Shown here piece after piece: positions 51,646 through 60,088 of a stretch of DNA of 64,000 nucleotides. The notes under the pieces are model-generated. The model was given only the letters and a program-made list of their open reading frames with translations, had not been told where the DNA came from and did not search any database. A program made the position numbers and the translations under genes. The stretch's first letter is position 1. Every line of letters starts with the position of its first letter. Source of the stretch: Haloferax massiliensis. GTDB lineage: Archaea > Halobacteriota > Halobacteria > Halobacteriales > Haloferacaceae. The stretch spans positions 124,001 to 188,000 of the forward strand of contig NZ_CSTE01000006.1 in the NCBI RefSeq assembly GCF_001368915.1. The letters run 5' to 3'.

Positions 51646-53772
51646 TTACACCAGTGCGAAGGCGACGAGCGCCAGCGCGGACAGTCCGAGGGCGTACTTC
51701 AGCCCGCTGAGGGCGCTGTTGTCGGCGAGTTTGCCGGCGAGGAGCCCGCTTCCGACCGCCTGAATCAGCGCGGAGTGGAAGAACACCACGTGGAAGTTCG
51801 CCAGCGGGACGGAGCCGATACCGATGGGGAGCGCCTGCCCGTTCGACGCCGTCGTGGGCGCGGTCATCTCGGCGAGCGGGGCGAGGTAGCTCGCGCCGAG
51901 CATCAGGATGACGAACAGGTAGACGAAGTACCCGATGACGACGATGGCGATGTACGAGCCCATCGCGCGACGGCGGGACTTCTCCAGTTTGTAGCGGTTG
52001 CGGGTGTCTTCGGCGGCGACGCTGAGGACGCGCGAGAGGTCGCCGCTGGTGCGGCCGCCGCTGGCGATGAGCCGGATGACCCGCGAGAGTTGCGGGACGT
52101 TGAGCCGGGTGGCGAACGCCATGAGCGCCGCGTGGGCGTCGTGGTTCCAGCGGATGTCGTTGCGGAGCGCGCGGAGTTCGTCCGCGAGCGCGCCGTTCGA
52201 CCAGCGGGAGACGAGCGCGAGCGACTCGACCAGCGAGATGCCCATCTGGTTGGCGCTCGACAGCAGGTTCAGCGTGTCGGGGAAGCGCCGTTCGAGGGTG
52301 CGCTCGCGGCGGGTCCGAAGCTCGTGGAACACCGTCAGCGGGACCGCCACGATGGCGAACGGGAGGACCACGAACCAGACCGTCGTGTTGTACGGGTCGG
52401 CGAGCATGGCGTCGAGGCTCGGCGTCGCGAGGCCGAGCGCGTAGACGGCGACGACCGACAGGAGCGCGACGGGCACCGTGAAGGCCGCCGAGAGGTACGG
52501 CTGGCGGCGCATGATGTCGAGCGGGTCGCCGATGAGCGTCCGAAGCTCGTACACCGCGTTTTCGAGGCGGTAGTCGTCGAGTCGCTCGTCGACGAAGCCG
52601 CCGTCGGAGGCGATTCCGTCGCTTCCCCAGCGGGCCTCGCGGGCGCGCTGGACCTCGCGGCGCATCGCGCCGAGGAAGTCGACCGCGACCGTCCGAATCT
52701 CTTCGAGGACGGTCACGTCGTGTTTCGTCCGGACCGTGTCCTGGGTGTACGGCGAGGAGAGCACGTCCACGAGGAGTAAGAACAGCCCCATCCCGAGCGG
52801 GAAGATGAGGTAGTTCAGCGCGTACAGCTGGACGAGCGTGTCGCCGCCGAGGAAGCTGATGACCATCAGGGTGACGATGAGCAAGAGCGGCGCGGCGACG
52901 AACGCGGCGACGAACACCTCCGAGAGCATCGACAGCGTCTCGATGAAGTCCTCCTGTTCGTCGCGGGCCTCTTCGAGGTAGGTCGCGGACTCGCGGTCGA
53001 GGAAGGCGGTCACGTCGCCGCCGGAGTCGAGGACCGACAGCAAGTCGTCGAGGAACTGCTCGAAGTTGATCGAGGGCGTCAGGTTCCGGGAGTTGCGGAG
53101 CGCCGTGAACAGGTCGTTACCGAACAGGTCCATGTCGCGGGCGATCATCTCGAACTCGCGGGACACCTCGCCGTAGTCGGGCGCGTCGGCGACCGAGCGG
53201 ATGACTTCGAGGAAGCTCATCCCGCCGTGGCTGAGCGCGTACATGTAGACGATGGCGTGCGGGAGCAGGATGTCGATGCTCCGGCCGCGCATCTCGGCGC
53301 GGCTCTTGGGGAGGTAGTACCGGGCGTAGTAGGTCCCGGCGGCCGCTAACCCGCCGACGAGGCCGACGAGGGCCACGCCGAGGATGGGAACCTTGTAGGG
53401 GGTGAGCGGGGCGACGTACCGCGCCGCGATGCCGAGGATCACGGGGCTCGACGCGTTCGCCAGCACGCCCGTGCGGGCGAGGACGAACGTGAGCGCGAGC
53501 CCGACGAGCGAGCCGAACGCCGCGGTGACGACCGCCAGCTTCACCGACTGGGTGAGATACAGGTCGTAGGTCGTTCCCACGCGGGTCTGGTTCAGCCAGC
53601 GCTGGAGGTCGCGGTGGCCCGCCGGGTGGCGCTTGAAGTACGTGCGGACGTAGCCGTAGCGCTGGCGGAGTCGCTCGACCTCCTCGGGCGACTCGTCGAA
53701 GTGTTCGCGCGGGAAGTACTGCTCGACCTCGTAGTCGGGCAGGGGAACCGACGCCGACGAGTCAGCGGGCAT
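51646..53772 (-). CDS. pilC: Type IV pilus-like membrane platform protein (PilC/TadC/FlaJ-like)
   Basis: Anchors the assembly machine in the membrane. It has 708 residues with two copies of a T2SSF-type cytoplasmic domain (about 210-335 and 510-640). Each is next to pairs of transmembrane helices (about 90-140, 340-390, 475-530, 640-700). The start is the ATG at 53772, which overlaps the end of the ATPase gene by 11 bases. The closest relatives are archaeal adhesion pilus platforms. The pair of ATPase and platform makes this a complete assembly core apart from the prepilin peptidase. Confidence 0.88.
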   Translation of the reverse strand: MPADSSASVPLPDYEVEQYFPREHFDESPEEVERLRQRYGYVRTYFKRHPAGHRDLQRWLNQTRVGTTYDLYLTQSVKLAVVTAAFGSLVGLALTFVLARTGVLANASSPVILGIAARYVAPLTPYKVPILGVALVGLVGGLAAAGTYYARYYLPKSRAEMRGRSIDILLPHAIVYMYALSHGGMSFLEVIRSVADAPDYGEVSREFEMIARDMDLFGNDLFTALRNSRNLTPSINFEQFLDDLLSVLDSGGDVTAFLDRESATYLEEARDEQEDFIETLSMLSEVFVAAFVAAPLLLIVTLMVISFLGGDTLVQLYALNYLIFPLGMGLFLLLVDVLSSPYTQDTVRTKHDVTVLEEIRTVAVDFLGAMRREVQRAREARWGSDGIASDGGFVDERLDDYRLENAVYELRTLIGDPLDIMRRQPYLSAAFTVPVALLSVVAVYALGLATPSLDAMLADPYNTTVWFVVLPFAIVAVPLTVFHELRTRRERTLERRFPDTLNLLSSANQMGISLVESLALVSRWSNGALADELRALRNDIRWNHDAHAALMAFATRLNVPQLSRVIRLIASGGRTSGDLSRVLSVAAEDTRNRYKLEKSRRRAMGSYIAIVVIGYFVYLFVILMLGASYLAPLAEMTAPTTASNGQALPIGIGSVPLANFHVVFFHSALIQAVGSGLLAGKLADNSALSGLKYALGLSALALVAFALV

Positions 53773-56077
53773 CGTCGGCCTCCCGTTCGTCGTCGTCGGT
53801 CGCGGGTTCGTCGGCTTCGCTGTCGTCCGAACCATCCGAGGCGTCTGCGGCGTCCGAGGCGTCCGAAGCGTCCGAGGCGTCATCGGCCGGCGCGGGGCCG
53901 GCCTCCGCGATATCGTCGAACTCGGCGGCGTCTGCGACGACAGCGGAATCGGTTTCCGCGTCGTCTACACCGGCATCGGCGTCGTCGCCGACTTCCCAGT
54001 CGGTCCCGACACTGTCGGGCTCGCCGGGTTCGTCGGGGTCGTCGGCGTCGCGTTCGGCGGCGGGTGCGGGTTCAGGGGCGGCCTCCGCCTCGGCGGCGTC
54101 GGGCGTCTCGTCGCCGTCTTCCGCGTCGTCTAACTCGATGTCGAACAGGTCCGCGAGGAGCCGTTCGGTCTCGGGCGAGACCTCGATTTCGTCGTCGTCG
54201 AGGTCGTCGGCCGCGGCGTCGTGCTCGTCACGTTCGCCGTCCGCGCCGTCCTCGTCGACGGAGACCAGCGAGGTCTCGGCGTAGACGTGCGCGAGGAGCC
54301 CCTCGCGGTCGCGCTCGAAGCGGCGAATCATCGCCGAGACGGTCAGGTAGTCGTCGACGCCCGAGGCGGCGATGTACCGGAGCACGTCGGCGCGAACGTC
54401 GAGTTCGTACTTGAGGTCGGCCTTCGTCCAGCCGCGCTCGGCGGCGATTTCGTCGAGGACGACCGAGTCGCCGACGCGCTCGTGGGCGTCGTTCTCGGGG
54501 TTGCGCTTGAACACGTCGCGGAGTTCGACCTCGCCGTCGTCGTCGACGCCGGCGATTTCGGTGACGGCGATGTTCCGGCGGGTCCGGTCGCCGTCGAGGT
54601 GAATCTGCTTTTGGACCGAGATGATGTCGAGGTCCGAGAGCATCTGGGCGGGCACGCCGAGGGGCTCGTTGCGCATGCGGTGGACCACGCCCTCCGAGGA
54701 GTCGGCGTGGAACGTCGTGTACGCGGTGTGACCCGTGGCGATGGAGTGGAAGAACGTCAGGGCGACGCGCTCTTCCGTGCGAATCTCGCCGACCAGCAGG
54801 TACTCGGGGCGCTGGCGGAGCGCGGCCTGCAGGAGCGCGTACATCGACACCTCGCCGCGGCCGTCGGCCGTGAACGTGTCGCGGGTGACCGACTGAATCC
54901 AGTTGTCGTGCGGGAGGGTGATTTCGCGGGTGTCCTCGATGGAGACGACCTTCGCGTGGCCGGGGACGAAGAACGACACCGCGTTCATCGAGGTGGTCTT
55001 CCCGGAGCCCGTGCCGCCCGCGAAGATGAGCGAGCGGTTGTTCTCGATGGCGAGCCAGAAGTACGCCATCTGCTCGACGCTGAAGGTGTTCCAGCGCACG
55101 AGGTCGACCGGCGACAACGGCACGTCCGAGAACTTCCGGATGGTGAAGTTCGACCCGCGGGTGGCGATGTCGGAGCCGAGGGTCAACTGGACGCGGGAGC
55201 CGTCCGGGAGGCTCGCGTCGACGAGCGGGTCGGAGACGGTCACCTGCTTGCCCGCGCGCTGCGCGAGGCGGATGGTGAACGACGAGAGGTCGCCGTCGTC
55301 GAAGACGACGTTCGTCGGCACGTCCCGGTAGACGCTGTGGAAGACGTAGACGGGCACGTCGTCGCCGTCACAGGAGATGTCCTCGATGCCGGGGTCGCGC
55401 ATCACGGGGTCGATGCGGCCGAAGTGGATGAAGTCGCGGAGCAGGAAGTAAAACAGCTTCCAGAGCGACCCGTCTTCGACCGTCGCGGCGTGTTCGGTGA
55501 TTATCCCGCGGGCCTCGTCGTCGAAGACGTCCTCGCGGTCGCCGTCGGCGTCGAGGTCGCGGTACAAGAGGCTGTTGCGCAGAATCTTCGTCAGGTCCTC
55601 GCGCACGAAGTCCTCGAAGTCGTCGAGGCGCGGCTCGCTCACGTGGTACCGGTGTTCGCGCCGCTCGTGGTCGTACAGGATGGAGACGAACGCGAAGGGT
55701 TTGTTCACCCAGTAGTGTTCGACGGCCTCGACGCCTTCGAGGAACGCGAAGTCGAAGAACCTGTCTTCGATGAACGCCTCGGAGGGCGCGGGCGCGAACG
55801 CCGTCTCGTCGTCGATTTCGGCGAAGAACGCCTTCACCTCGCGGAGGACGGCCTCCCGGAGCGTTTCCGGGCGGTCCTCGTCTTCCGCCTCGCCTTCGAC
55901 GGGGTCGGCGGGGCCGTACTCGATGCGGTCCGACGCGGGGACCGGGAGTTCACTCGCGCGGGCGGCCATCGCCTCCGGACCGGTCGTGGGGACCAGTTGG
56001 GCGGAGCCACCGTCTGCTCGGAACGATTCTTCGCCATCGCGGCGGTCAGTCTGGGAGTTCTTGTCAGGAGACGCCAT
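53762..56077 (-). CDS. pilB: Type IV pilus-like assembly ATPase (PilB/TadA/VirB11-type)
   Basis: Hexameric secretion ATPase, 771 residues. Walker A is FAGGTGSGKTTS (about 350-361), the Asp box includes VVSIEDTREI, and the His box is HSIATGHTAYTTFHADSS; the N-terminal domain runs to about residue 290. The last ~180 residues are low-complexity and strongly acidic, with an Asp-Ala-Ser repeat (DASDASDASDAADASD) near the end. This tail is encoded by a 9-base DNA repeat. The gene heads a four-gene operon; promoter-like ATACTTAC (coding strand, near 56110) lies about 30 bases before the ATG. Confidence 0.9.
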   Translation of the reverse strand: MASPDKNSQTDRRDGEESFRADGGSAQLVPTTGPEAMAARASELPVPASDRIEYGPADPVEGEAEDEDRPETLREAVLREVKAFFAEIDDETAFAPAPSEAFIEDRFFDFAFLEGVEAVEHYWVNKPFAFVSILYDHERREHRYHVSEPRLDDFEDFVREDLTKILRNSLLYRDLDADGDREDVFDDEARGIITEHAATVEDGSLWKLFYFLLRDFIHFGRIDPVMRDPGIEDISCDGDDVPVYVFHSVYRDVPTNVVFDDGDLSSFTIRLAQRAGKQVTVSDPLVDASLPDGSRVQLTLGSDIATRGSNFTIRKFSDVPLSPVDLVRWNTFSVEQMAYFWLAIENNRSLIFAGGTGSGKTTSMNAVSFFVPGHAKVVSIEDTREITLPHDNWIQSVTRDTFTADGRGEVSMYALLQAALRQRPEYLLVGEIRTEERVALTFFHSIATGHTAYTTFHADSSEGVVHRMRNEPLGVPAQMLSDLDIISVQKQIHLDGDRTRRNIAVTEIAGVDDDGEVELRDVFKRNPENDAHERVGDSVVLDEIAAERGWTKADLKYELDVRADVLRYIAASGVDDYLTVSAMIRRFERDREGLLAHVYAETSLVSVDEDGADGERDEHDAAADDLDDDEIEVSPETERLLADLFDIELDDAEDGDETPDAAEAEAAPEPAPAAERDADDPDEPGEPDSVGTDWEVGDDADAGVDDAETDSAVVADAAEFDDIAEAGPAPADDASDASDASDAADASDGSDDSEADEPATDDDEREADDAR
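53841..53885. repeat. 9-base tandem repeat encoding Asp-Ala-Ser units
   Basis: The nonamer GCGTCCGAG/GCGTCCGAA occurs in close tandem (53850, 53859, 53868) with degenerate copies at 53841 and 53877. It codes for the repetitive acidic tail of the pilus ATPase. Confidence 0.8.
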
Positions 56078-56466
56078 TCTCTGGAAATACTGAACGGTAG
56101 GAACTGCTGTAAGTATGGAGCGACTAGATGACCAGATTCGGCCGGTTAGGCCCGAACTACCGCCGGATTCAGGAATCTAACTGGTTCGATGTCGGCGGGG
56201 AAGTTAGACCGACACGCCCCCGGAACGACCCGGCAACGGCTGACAACCAACTGAGAGTACTGTCCCTCGCGGACGGTGTCCCCGGCCGACGCGTCGGCGA
56301 GAAACGGCGACATTCAGCGAAATGTGAGTGTTAACAATGGTCATAGGCCGTCTGCCGGCGGAATTCGCCCCTTCAGCCCCTCGTGGCCTTGCGATTTCGG
56401 TCCTTCCTAGCGGGTGGAAACGGGACGAACCTTCAAGAGACGAGGCGTTGTATGTAAGGATGTATT
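56078..56466. other. Divergent intergenic region
   Basis: About 390 bases between divergent ATPase and CBS-protein genes. It holds promoter-like strings near each end and short frames without codon bias. No RNA gene or strong repeat is seen. Confidence 0.45.
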
Positions 56467-57609
56467 ATGGATATTGCTGATATCGCCACTCCTGATTTCA
56501 TCGAGGTCGACGTTGACGAGCGATTAGGCAAAGTCCGCTCCATCTTCGAGCGGGAAAACCCTAAGGGCATCATCGTTCAGGACGACGGCGAGTACGCGGG
56601 CGTCATCGGTGAGAAACAGCTCATCAACTCGCACGTCGAAGACAGCACCAAAGCGGCCGCGCTGACGAAGGCCGTCCCCAAGATAGACCGTCACGAGAAC
56701 GTGCGCGAGGTCGCGCGGATGCTCGTCGAGGGCGACACGAAGGTCGCGCCGGTCTACGAGGGCGAAAAACAGTACGGCATCATCACGCAGGACGCCATCC
56801 TCGAAGCCGTCCTCGACAACCTCGACGCGCTGACCGTCGAGCAGATTTACACCGACGACGTGATCACCGTCGGCGAGCGCGACCACCTCGGGCAGGCCAT
56901 CAACCGCCTCCGCGAACACGGCGTCTCGCGGCTCCCGGTCGTCAACGACGAGGGCCGCCTCGAAGGTATCCTGACCACCTACGACCTCGTCGAGTTCATG
57001 GTGCGCGACGAGGGTCGGCAGGGCAAACAGGACCGCCGCGGCGACACCGACCGCATGCTCGACCTCCCGGTCTACGACCTCATGACCAGCCCGGCGCGCA
57101 CGGCGACGCCCGAAGAGAGCGTCCGCGAGGCGGTCGCGCGCATGCTGGAAAACGACATCGCCGGCCTCGTCGTCACGCCGGCCGACGACGACGGCGAAGT
57201 CCTCGGCGTGGTGACCAAAACCGACGTGCTCCGCGCGCTCACCTACACCGAAGAAGAGCAGATGGACGTGCAGGTCACGAACATCGGCCTCCTCGAAACG
57301 CTGAGCCGCGCCGACATCAACTCGGCTATCACCGAGGTCGCCGACAAGTACCAGCGGATGAGCGTGCTCCACGCCCACGTCCGCTTCCACGAGCACAAGG
57401 AGAAGCTCCGCGGCACGCCGCTCATCCAGTGCCAGATTCGGCTCCGCACGAGCCACGGCCAACTGGCCGGCAGCGGCGAGGGCTACGGCGCGGAACACGC
57501 GTTCCACGTCGCGCTCGACAAGCTCGAACGCAACGTGCTCGAAGTCAAGGGCTTCGAGGCCGACGAGCGCTACCGCGGCCAGCTGCTCCGCAAGCTCAAC
57601 GAGCTGTAA
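56467..57609 (+). CDS. CBS-domain protein with four CBS motifs and a C-terminal HPF/S30AE-like domain
   Basis: A 380-residue protein. Four CBS units (about 1-60, 62-118, 122-180, 200-265) should bind adenine nucleotides and sense energy state. The last ~100 residues (LHAHVRFHEHKEKLRGTPLI, then QIRLRTSHGQLAGSGEGYGA and EHAFHVALDKLERNVLEVKG) have the beta-alpha-beta-beta-beta-alpha rhythm of ribosome hibernation factors, by eye. If so, the protein may modulate ribosomes by nucleotide level. Alternative: the tail is simply a dimerisation domain. Start ATG at 56467. A T5 run (57709-57713) lies 100 bases downstream. Confidence 0.82.
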   Translation: MDIADIATPDFIEVDVDERLGKVRSIFERENPKGIIVQDDGEYAGVIGEKQLINSHVEDSTKAAALTKAVPKIDRHENVREVARMLVEGDTKVAPVYEGEKQYGIITQDAILEAVLDNLDALTVEQIYTDDVITVGERDHLGQAINRLREHGVSRLPVVNDEGRLEGILTTYDLVEFMVRDEGRQGKQDRRGDTDRMLDLPVYDLMTSPARTATPEESVREAVARMLENDIAGLVVTPADDDGEVLGVVTKTDVLRALTYTEEEQMDVQVTNIGLLETLSRADINSAITEVADKYQRMSVLHAHVRFHEHKEKLRGTPLIQCQIRLRTSHGQLAGSGEGYGAEHAFHVALDKLERNVLEVKGFEADERYRGQLLRKLNEL

Positions 57610-57654
57610 CGCCGCCGAGTCGCCGGGGCGCACCGAACGCCCGAGCTGTAACGC
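57601..57654. repeat. 12-base direct repeat at the end of the CBS gene
   Basis: GAGCTGTAACGC occurs at 57601-57612, spanning the stop codon, and again at 57643-57654. It resembles, on a smaller scale, the gene-end duplication at 17413. Could be chance or a trace of slippage. Confidence 0.5.
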
Positions 57655-57713
57655 AAACCGAACACAGGAGCGGGATTCGGCCGGGTCGTCCGCCCGGCCG
57701 CGTCGACCTTTTT

Positions 57714-58403
57714 CTACACGTCAGCCGCGGAGAGCCCGCGGTCCGTTATCTTGAACGTCGCCGTCTCACCGGCGGGTTTCGCGCGGTGCTTTTCGAGCGT
57801 CGCCCGGCGGTTGCCGCCGCGGAACCGGTCGAGGCGGACGACGGTGCCGGTCCAGTGTTCGAGGGTGTGGCCGCCGAGCGCGCGCGTCCGGTCGGTGTCG
57901 GGGTCGGCGTACACCTGATTCGTCAGGACGACCGCGAGGTCGTGTTTGCGCGCCAGCGACAGCAGGTGCGTGACCTGCCGTGCCACCCGGCGGAGCGCCT
58001 CGCCGCCGTCGCCCTCGGCGGTCCGTTCGAGCCGGTAGAAGCCGGTCGCCGAATCGAGGACGATGAGGTCGGCGCTGGCGGCGAACTCCTCGGCGTCGCG
58101 GACGGCCTGTTCTTGGTCCTCGAAGTCGTACGCCTCGCTTATCATCAGCCGCGAGGTCACAGACTCCACGTCCTCGGGGGCGACCGCCTCCGCGAGCTGT
58201 TGGAAGCGGTCGACCGACAGGCCCTCGGTGTCGATGTAGACGACGGTGCCGCCCGCGGCGGCGACCCGGACCGCCGCCGAGAGCGCGACGTTCGTCTTGC
58301 CGGCCGCGGAGGGACCGTACACCTGCGTGACGGTGCCGCGTTCGAACCCGCCGTCGAGGAGGTCGTCGAGCGCGTCACAGCCGGTGGAGACTGACTCTGT
58401 CAC
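57714..58403 (-). CDS. radB: DNA repair and recombination protein RadB
   Basis: RecA-family paralogue of archaeal RadA that assists homologous recombination. It has 229 residues, half the size of RadA, lacking the N-terminal HhH domain. Walker A is GPSAAGKT (30-37) and Walker B is ASADLIVLDSATGFY. The start is a GTG at 58403 (TESVSTGCDALDDLLDGG follows). Longer upstream frames have no family match. Divergent from the following gene by about 160 bases. Confidence 0.93.
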   Translation of the reverse strand: MTESVSTGCDALDDLLDGGFERGTVTQVYGPSAAGKTNVALSAAVRVAAAGGTVVYIDTEGLSVDRFQQLAEAVAPEDVESVTSRLMISEAYDFEDQEQAVRDAEEFAASADLIVLDSATGFYRLERTAEGDGGEALRRVARQVTHLLSLARKHDLAVVLTNQVYADPDTDRTRALGGHTLEHWTGTVVRLDRFRGGNRRATLEKHRAKPAGETATFKITDRGLSAADV

Positions 58404-58565
58404 GTCTGGTGGTGAGAGCCACCGGCCGAAAAAGACCCCGGTCGCCGCGGACGGTCTCGGGGGAACTCGCAGTCGCGCGACCGACCGCCGCCTCGACGCC
58501 GGTCCGCGACCGCCACGGCGACTCGCGCACGACGCTTTATTCGTCGCCGTCGCCAAGGGACCTCC

Positions 58566-59312
58566 GTGATAGTCGTCGCCACCGCCGATTTCGACCTCTA
58601 CCACGAGGCCGTGTCCGAACTCCGGAGCCGAGGTGTCACGTTTACGACCGTCGAGCCGGGCGACCCCCTGCCCGAGCGGGCGCGGGTGCTCCTCACCGGC
58701 CCCGACGACGACCTCGACGGCACGGGCTCCGACCGAAACGTGACCCGCGTGACCGCGACCGGCGACGACGTGCGCCGCGCCGTCGACGAGGCGCTCGCCA
58801 GCCTCCGCGGCGACGGCGGACAGACCGTCGTCGGCGTCGACCCCGGAACCAGACCGGGTATCGCGGTCCTCTCGGGCGAGACGGTCGTCGCCGCGTTCCA
58901 CGTCCCGCTTTCGGACGCCGTCGACGTCATCCGAGAGGAGACCGACGACGCGGTCGACCCCGTGGTCCGCATCGGCGACGGCGCGCGCTTACAGGGCGCG
59001 AAGCTCATCAACGAACTCGACGGCGTCGCGGTCGAGCTCGTCGACGAGACCGGGACGACGCCCTACCTCGGAAGCGGCGCGCGCGGCATGGGCGACGTGC
59101 TCGCCGCGGTGAACATCGCCCGCCGGGGCGGCGAGCGCATCGAGTCCCGCGAGATAGAGCCGACCGAGGGCGAACTCACGCGCATCAAGGCGCGCTCCCG
59201 GGAGGCGTCGGCCGACAACCGCACCATCGACGACGGCCTCGCGCGCCGCGTCGCCGGCGGGGAACTGAGCATCGACGAGGCGTTGGACGAACACCGCTCC
59301 CGCGAGGAGTGA
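58566..59312 (+). CDS. DUF460-like N-terminal-type protein (RNase H-like fold predicted)
   Basis: A 248-residue soluble protein starting at GTG 58566 (IVVATADFDLYHEAVSELRS). The core GQTVVGVDPGTRPGIAVLSG has the strand-Asp pattern of RNase H-like/RuvC-like folds, with an Asp after a Val strand (VGVDPG), and later Asp/Glu (VRIGDGARLQGAKL and the AARDDVL-like MGDVLAAVNIARR). The C-terminus is a helical, charged tail. A Holliday-junction-type or nucleotidase role is possible, and its position next to radB supports a DNA-related role; both are inference. Confidence 0.7.
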   Translation: MIVVATADFDLYHEAVSELRSRGVTFTTVEPGDPLPERARVLLTGPDDDLDGTGSDRNVTRVTATGDDVRRAVDEALASLRGDGGQTVVGVDPGTRPGIAVLSGETVVAAFHVPLSDAVDVIREETDDAVDPVVRIGDGARLQGAKLINELDGVAVELVDETGTTPYLGSGARGMGDVLAAVNIARRGGERIESREIEPTEGELTRIKARSREASADNRTIDDGLARRVAGGELSIDEALDEHRSREE

Positions 59313-59494
59313 GCGTCCATACCGGCGGCCCTGACGTCGTTAACGGCCGCCTAACGGGGCTCTACGCGGCCGGTTGAGGAACCTCCGTTTCGAGTGGTCG
59401 GCCCACGAAGAACGCTATTAACGCGACTCTCGGTTTATGAGACGCACCGCGCCCGATTCATACCTACGTTCTCCCGGCGCGTATTCCGTGTCGC

Positions 59495-60022
59495 ATGAGC
59501 ACATCACGCACCCCCGAACTCGGGCGACGGACGTATCTGAAGGCACTCGGCGTCGGCGCGCTCTCGGTCGGCGCGTTCGCCGCGCACCGCGGGGCGCTCC
59601 AGCGCGAACTCGCGTCGGTTCGGGCGGCCACGTCCAAGTACGCCGACGTTCGGAAGGCAATCGCGGACGGCTACGTCCTCGGCAGTCCGTTCGTGCCGGG
59701 CATGGGCTACCACTACGTGAACGAGAACTACGTCATCGAGAACGACGACGACGAGGTCGATATCACCAAGCCCGCCGCGCTCGTCTACGGGAGAAACGAG
59801 GGCAACGGCAAGGAAACGCTCGTCCTCGGCGCGGCAGAGTACCTGTTCGACGAGGCGCCGAACTACGGGGGACCGTTCCCGGACCCGTTCCACGGCGACA
59901 GCGACGACGGCATGTGGGGCTTCGCGGCGGGACACTGGGGTCTCCACGCGTGGGTCCACGTCAACAACCCCGCGGGGACGTTCGCGCCGTTCAACTCCCG
60001 GCCGCAGTTCAACGAGAAGTGA
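59495..60022 (+). CDS. Tat-exported protein of unknown function
   Basis: A 175-residue protein with a Tat-like start: LGRRTYLKALGVGALSVGAFA (twin Arg 11-12). No lipobox is seen, so it is probably cleaved or anchored by the helix. The mature part is rich in Tyr, Asn, Gly, with GYVLGSPFVPGMGYHYVNEN and a His/Trp-rich segment (GMWGFAAGHWGLHAWVHVNNP) that could bind metal or heme. It is not a recognised family. Followed by a T6 tract. Confidence 0.65.
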   Translation: MSTSRTPELGRRTYLKALGVGALSVGAFAAHRGALQRELASVRAATSKYADVRKAIADGYVLGSPFVPGMGYHYVNENYVIENDDDEVDITKPAALVYGRNEGNGKETLVLGAAEYLFDEAPNYGGPFPDPFHGDSDDGMWGFAAGHWGLHAWVHVNNPAGTFAPFNSRPQFNEK

Positions 60023-60045
60023 CCTGACGGGTCGGCAGCGAACGG

Positions 60046-60051
60046 TTTTTT
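60046..60051 (+). terminator. Oligo-T terminator between convergent genes
   Basis: Six T residues are 24-29 bases after the stop of the Tat-exported protein. The next gene is on the opposite strand. Confidence 0.5.
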
Positions 60052-60088
60052 CGGCGAAGCGTCTCGGGGAGGGAACTCAGCGAATCAC

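Noticed and set aside
53841-53885. Possible CRISPR-like repeats (also considered at 9306 and 61188)
   Set aside because: Units are 9, 11 and 18 bases in direct tandem without unique spacers; two of the three encode protein.
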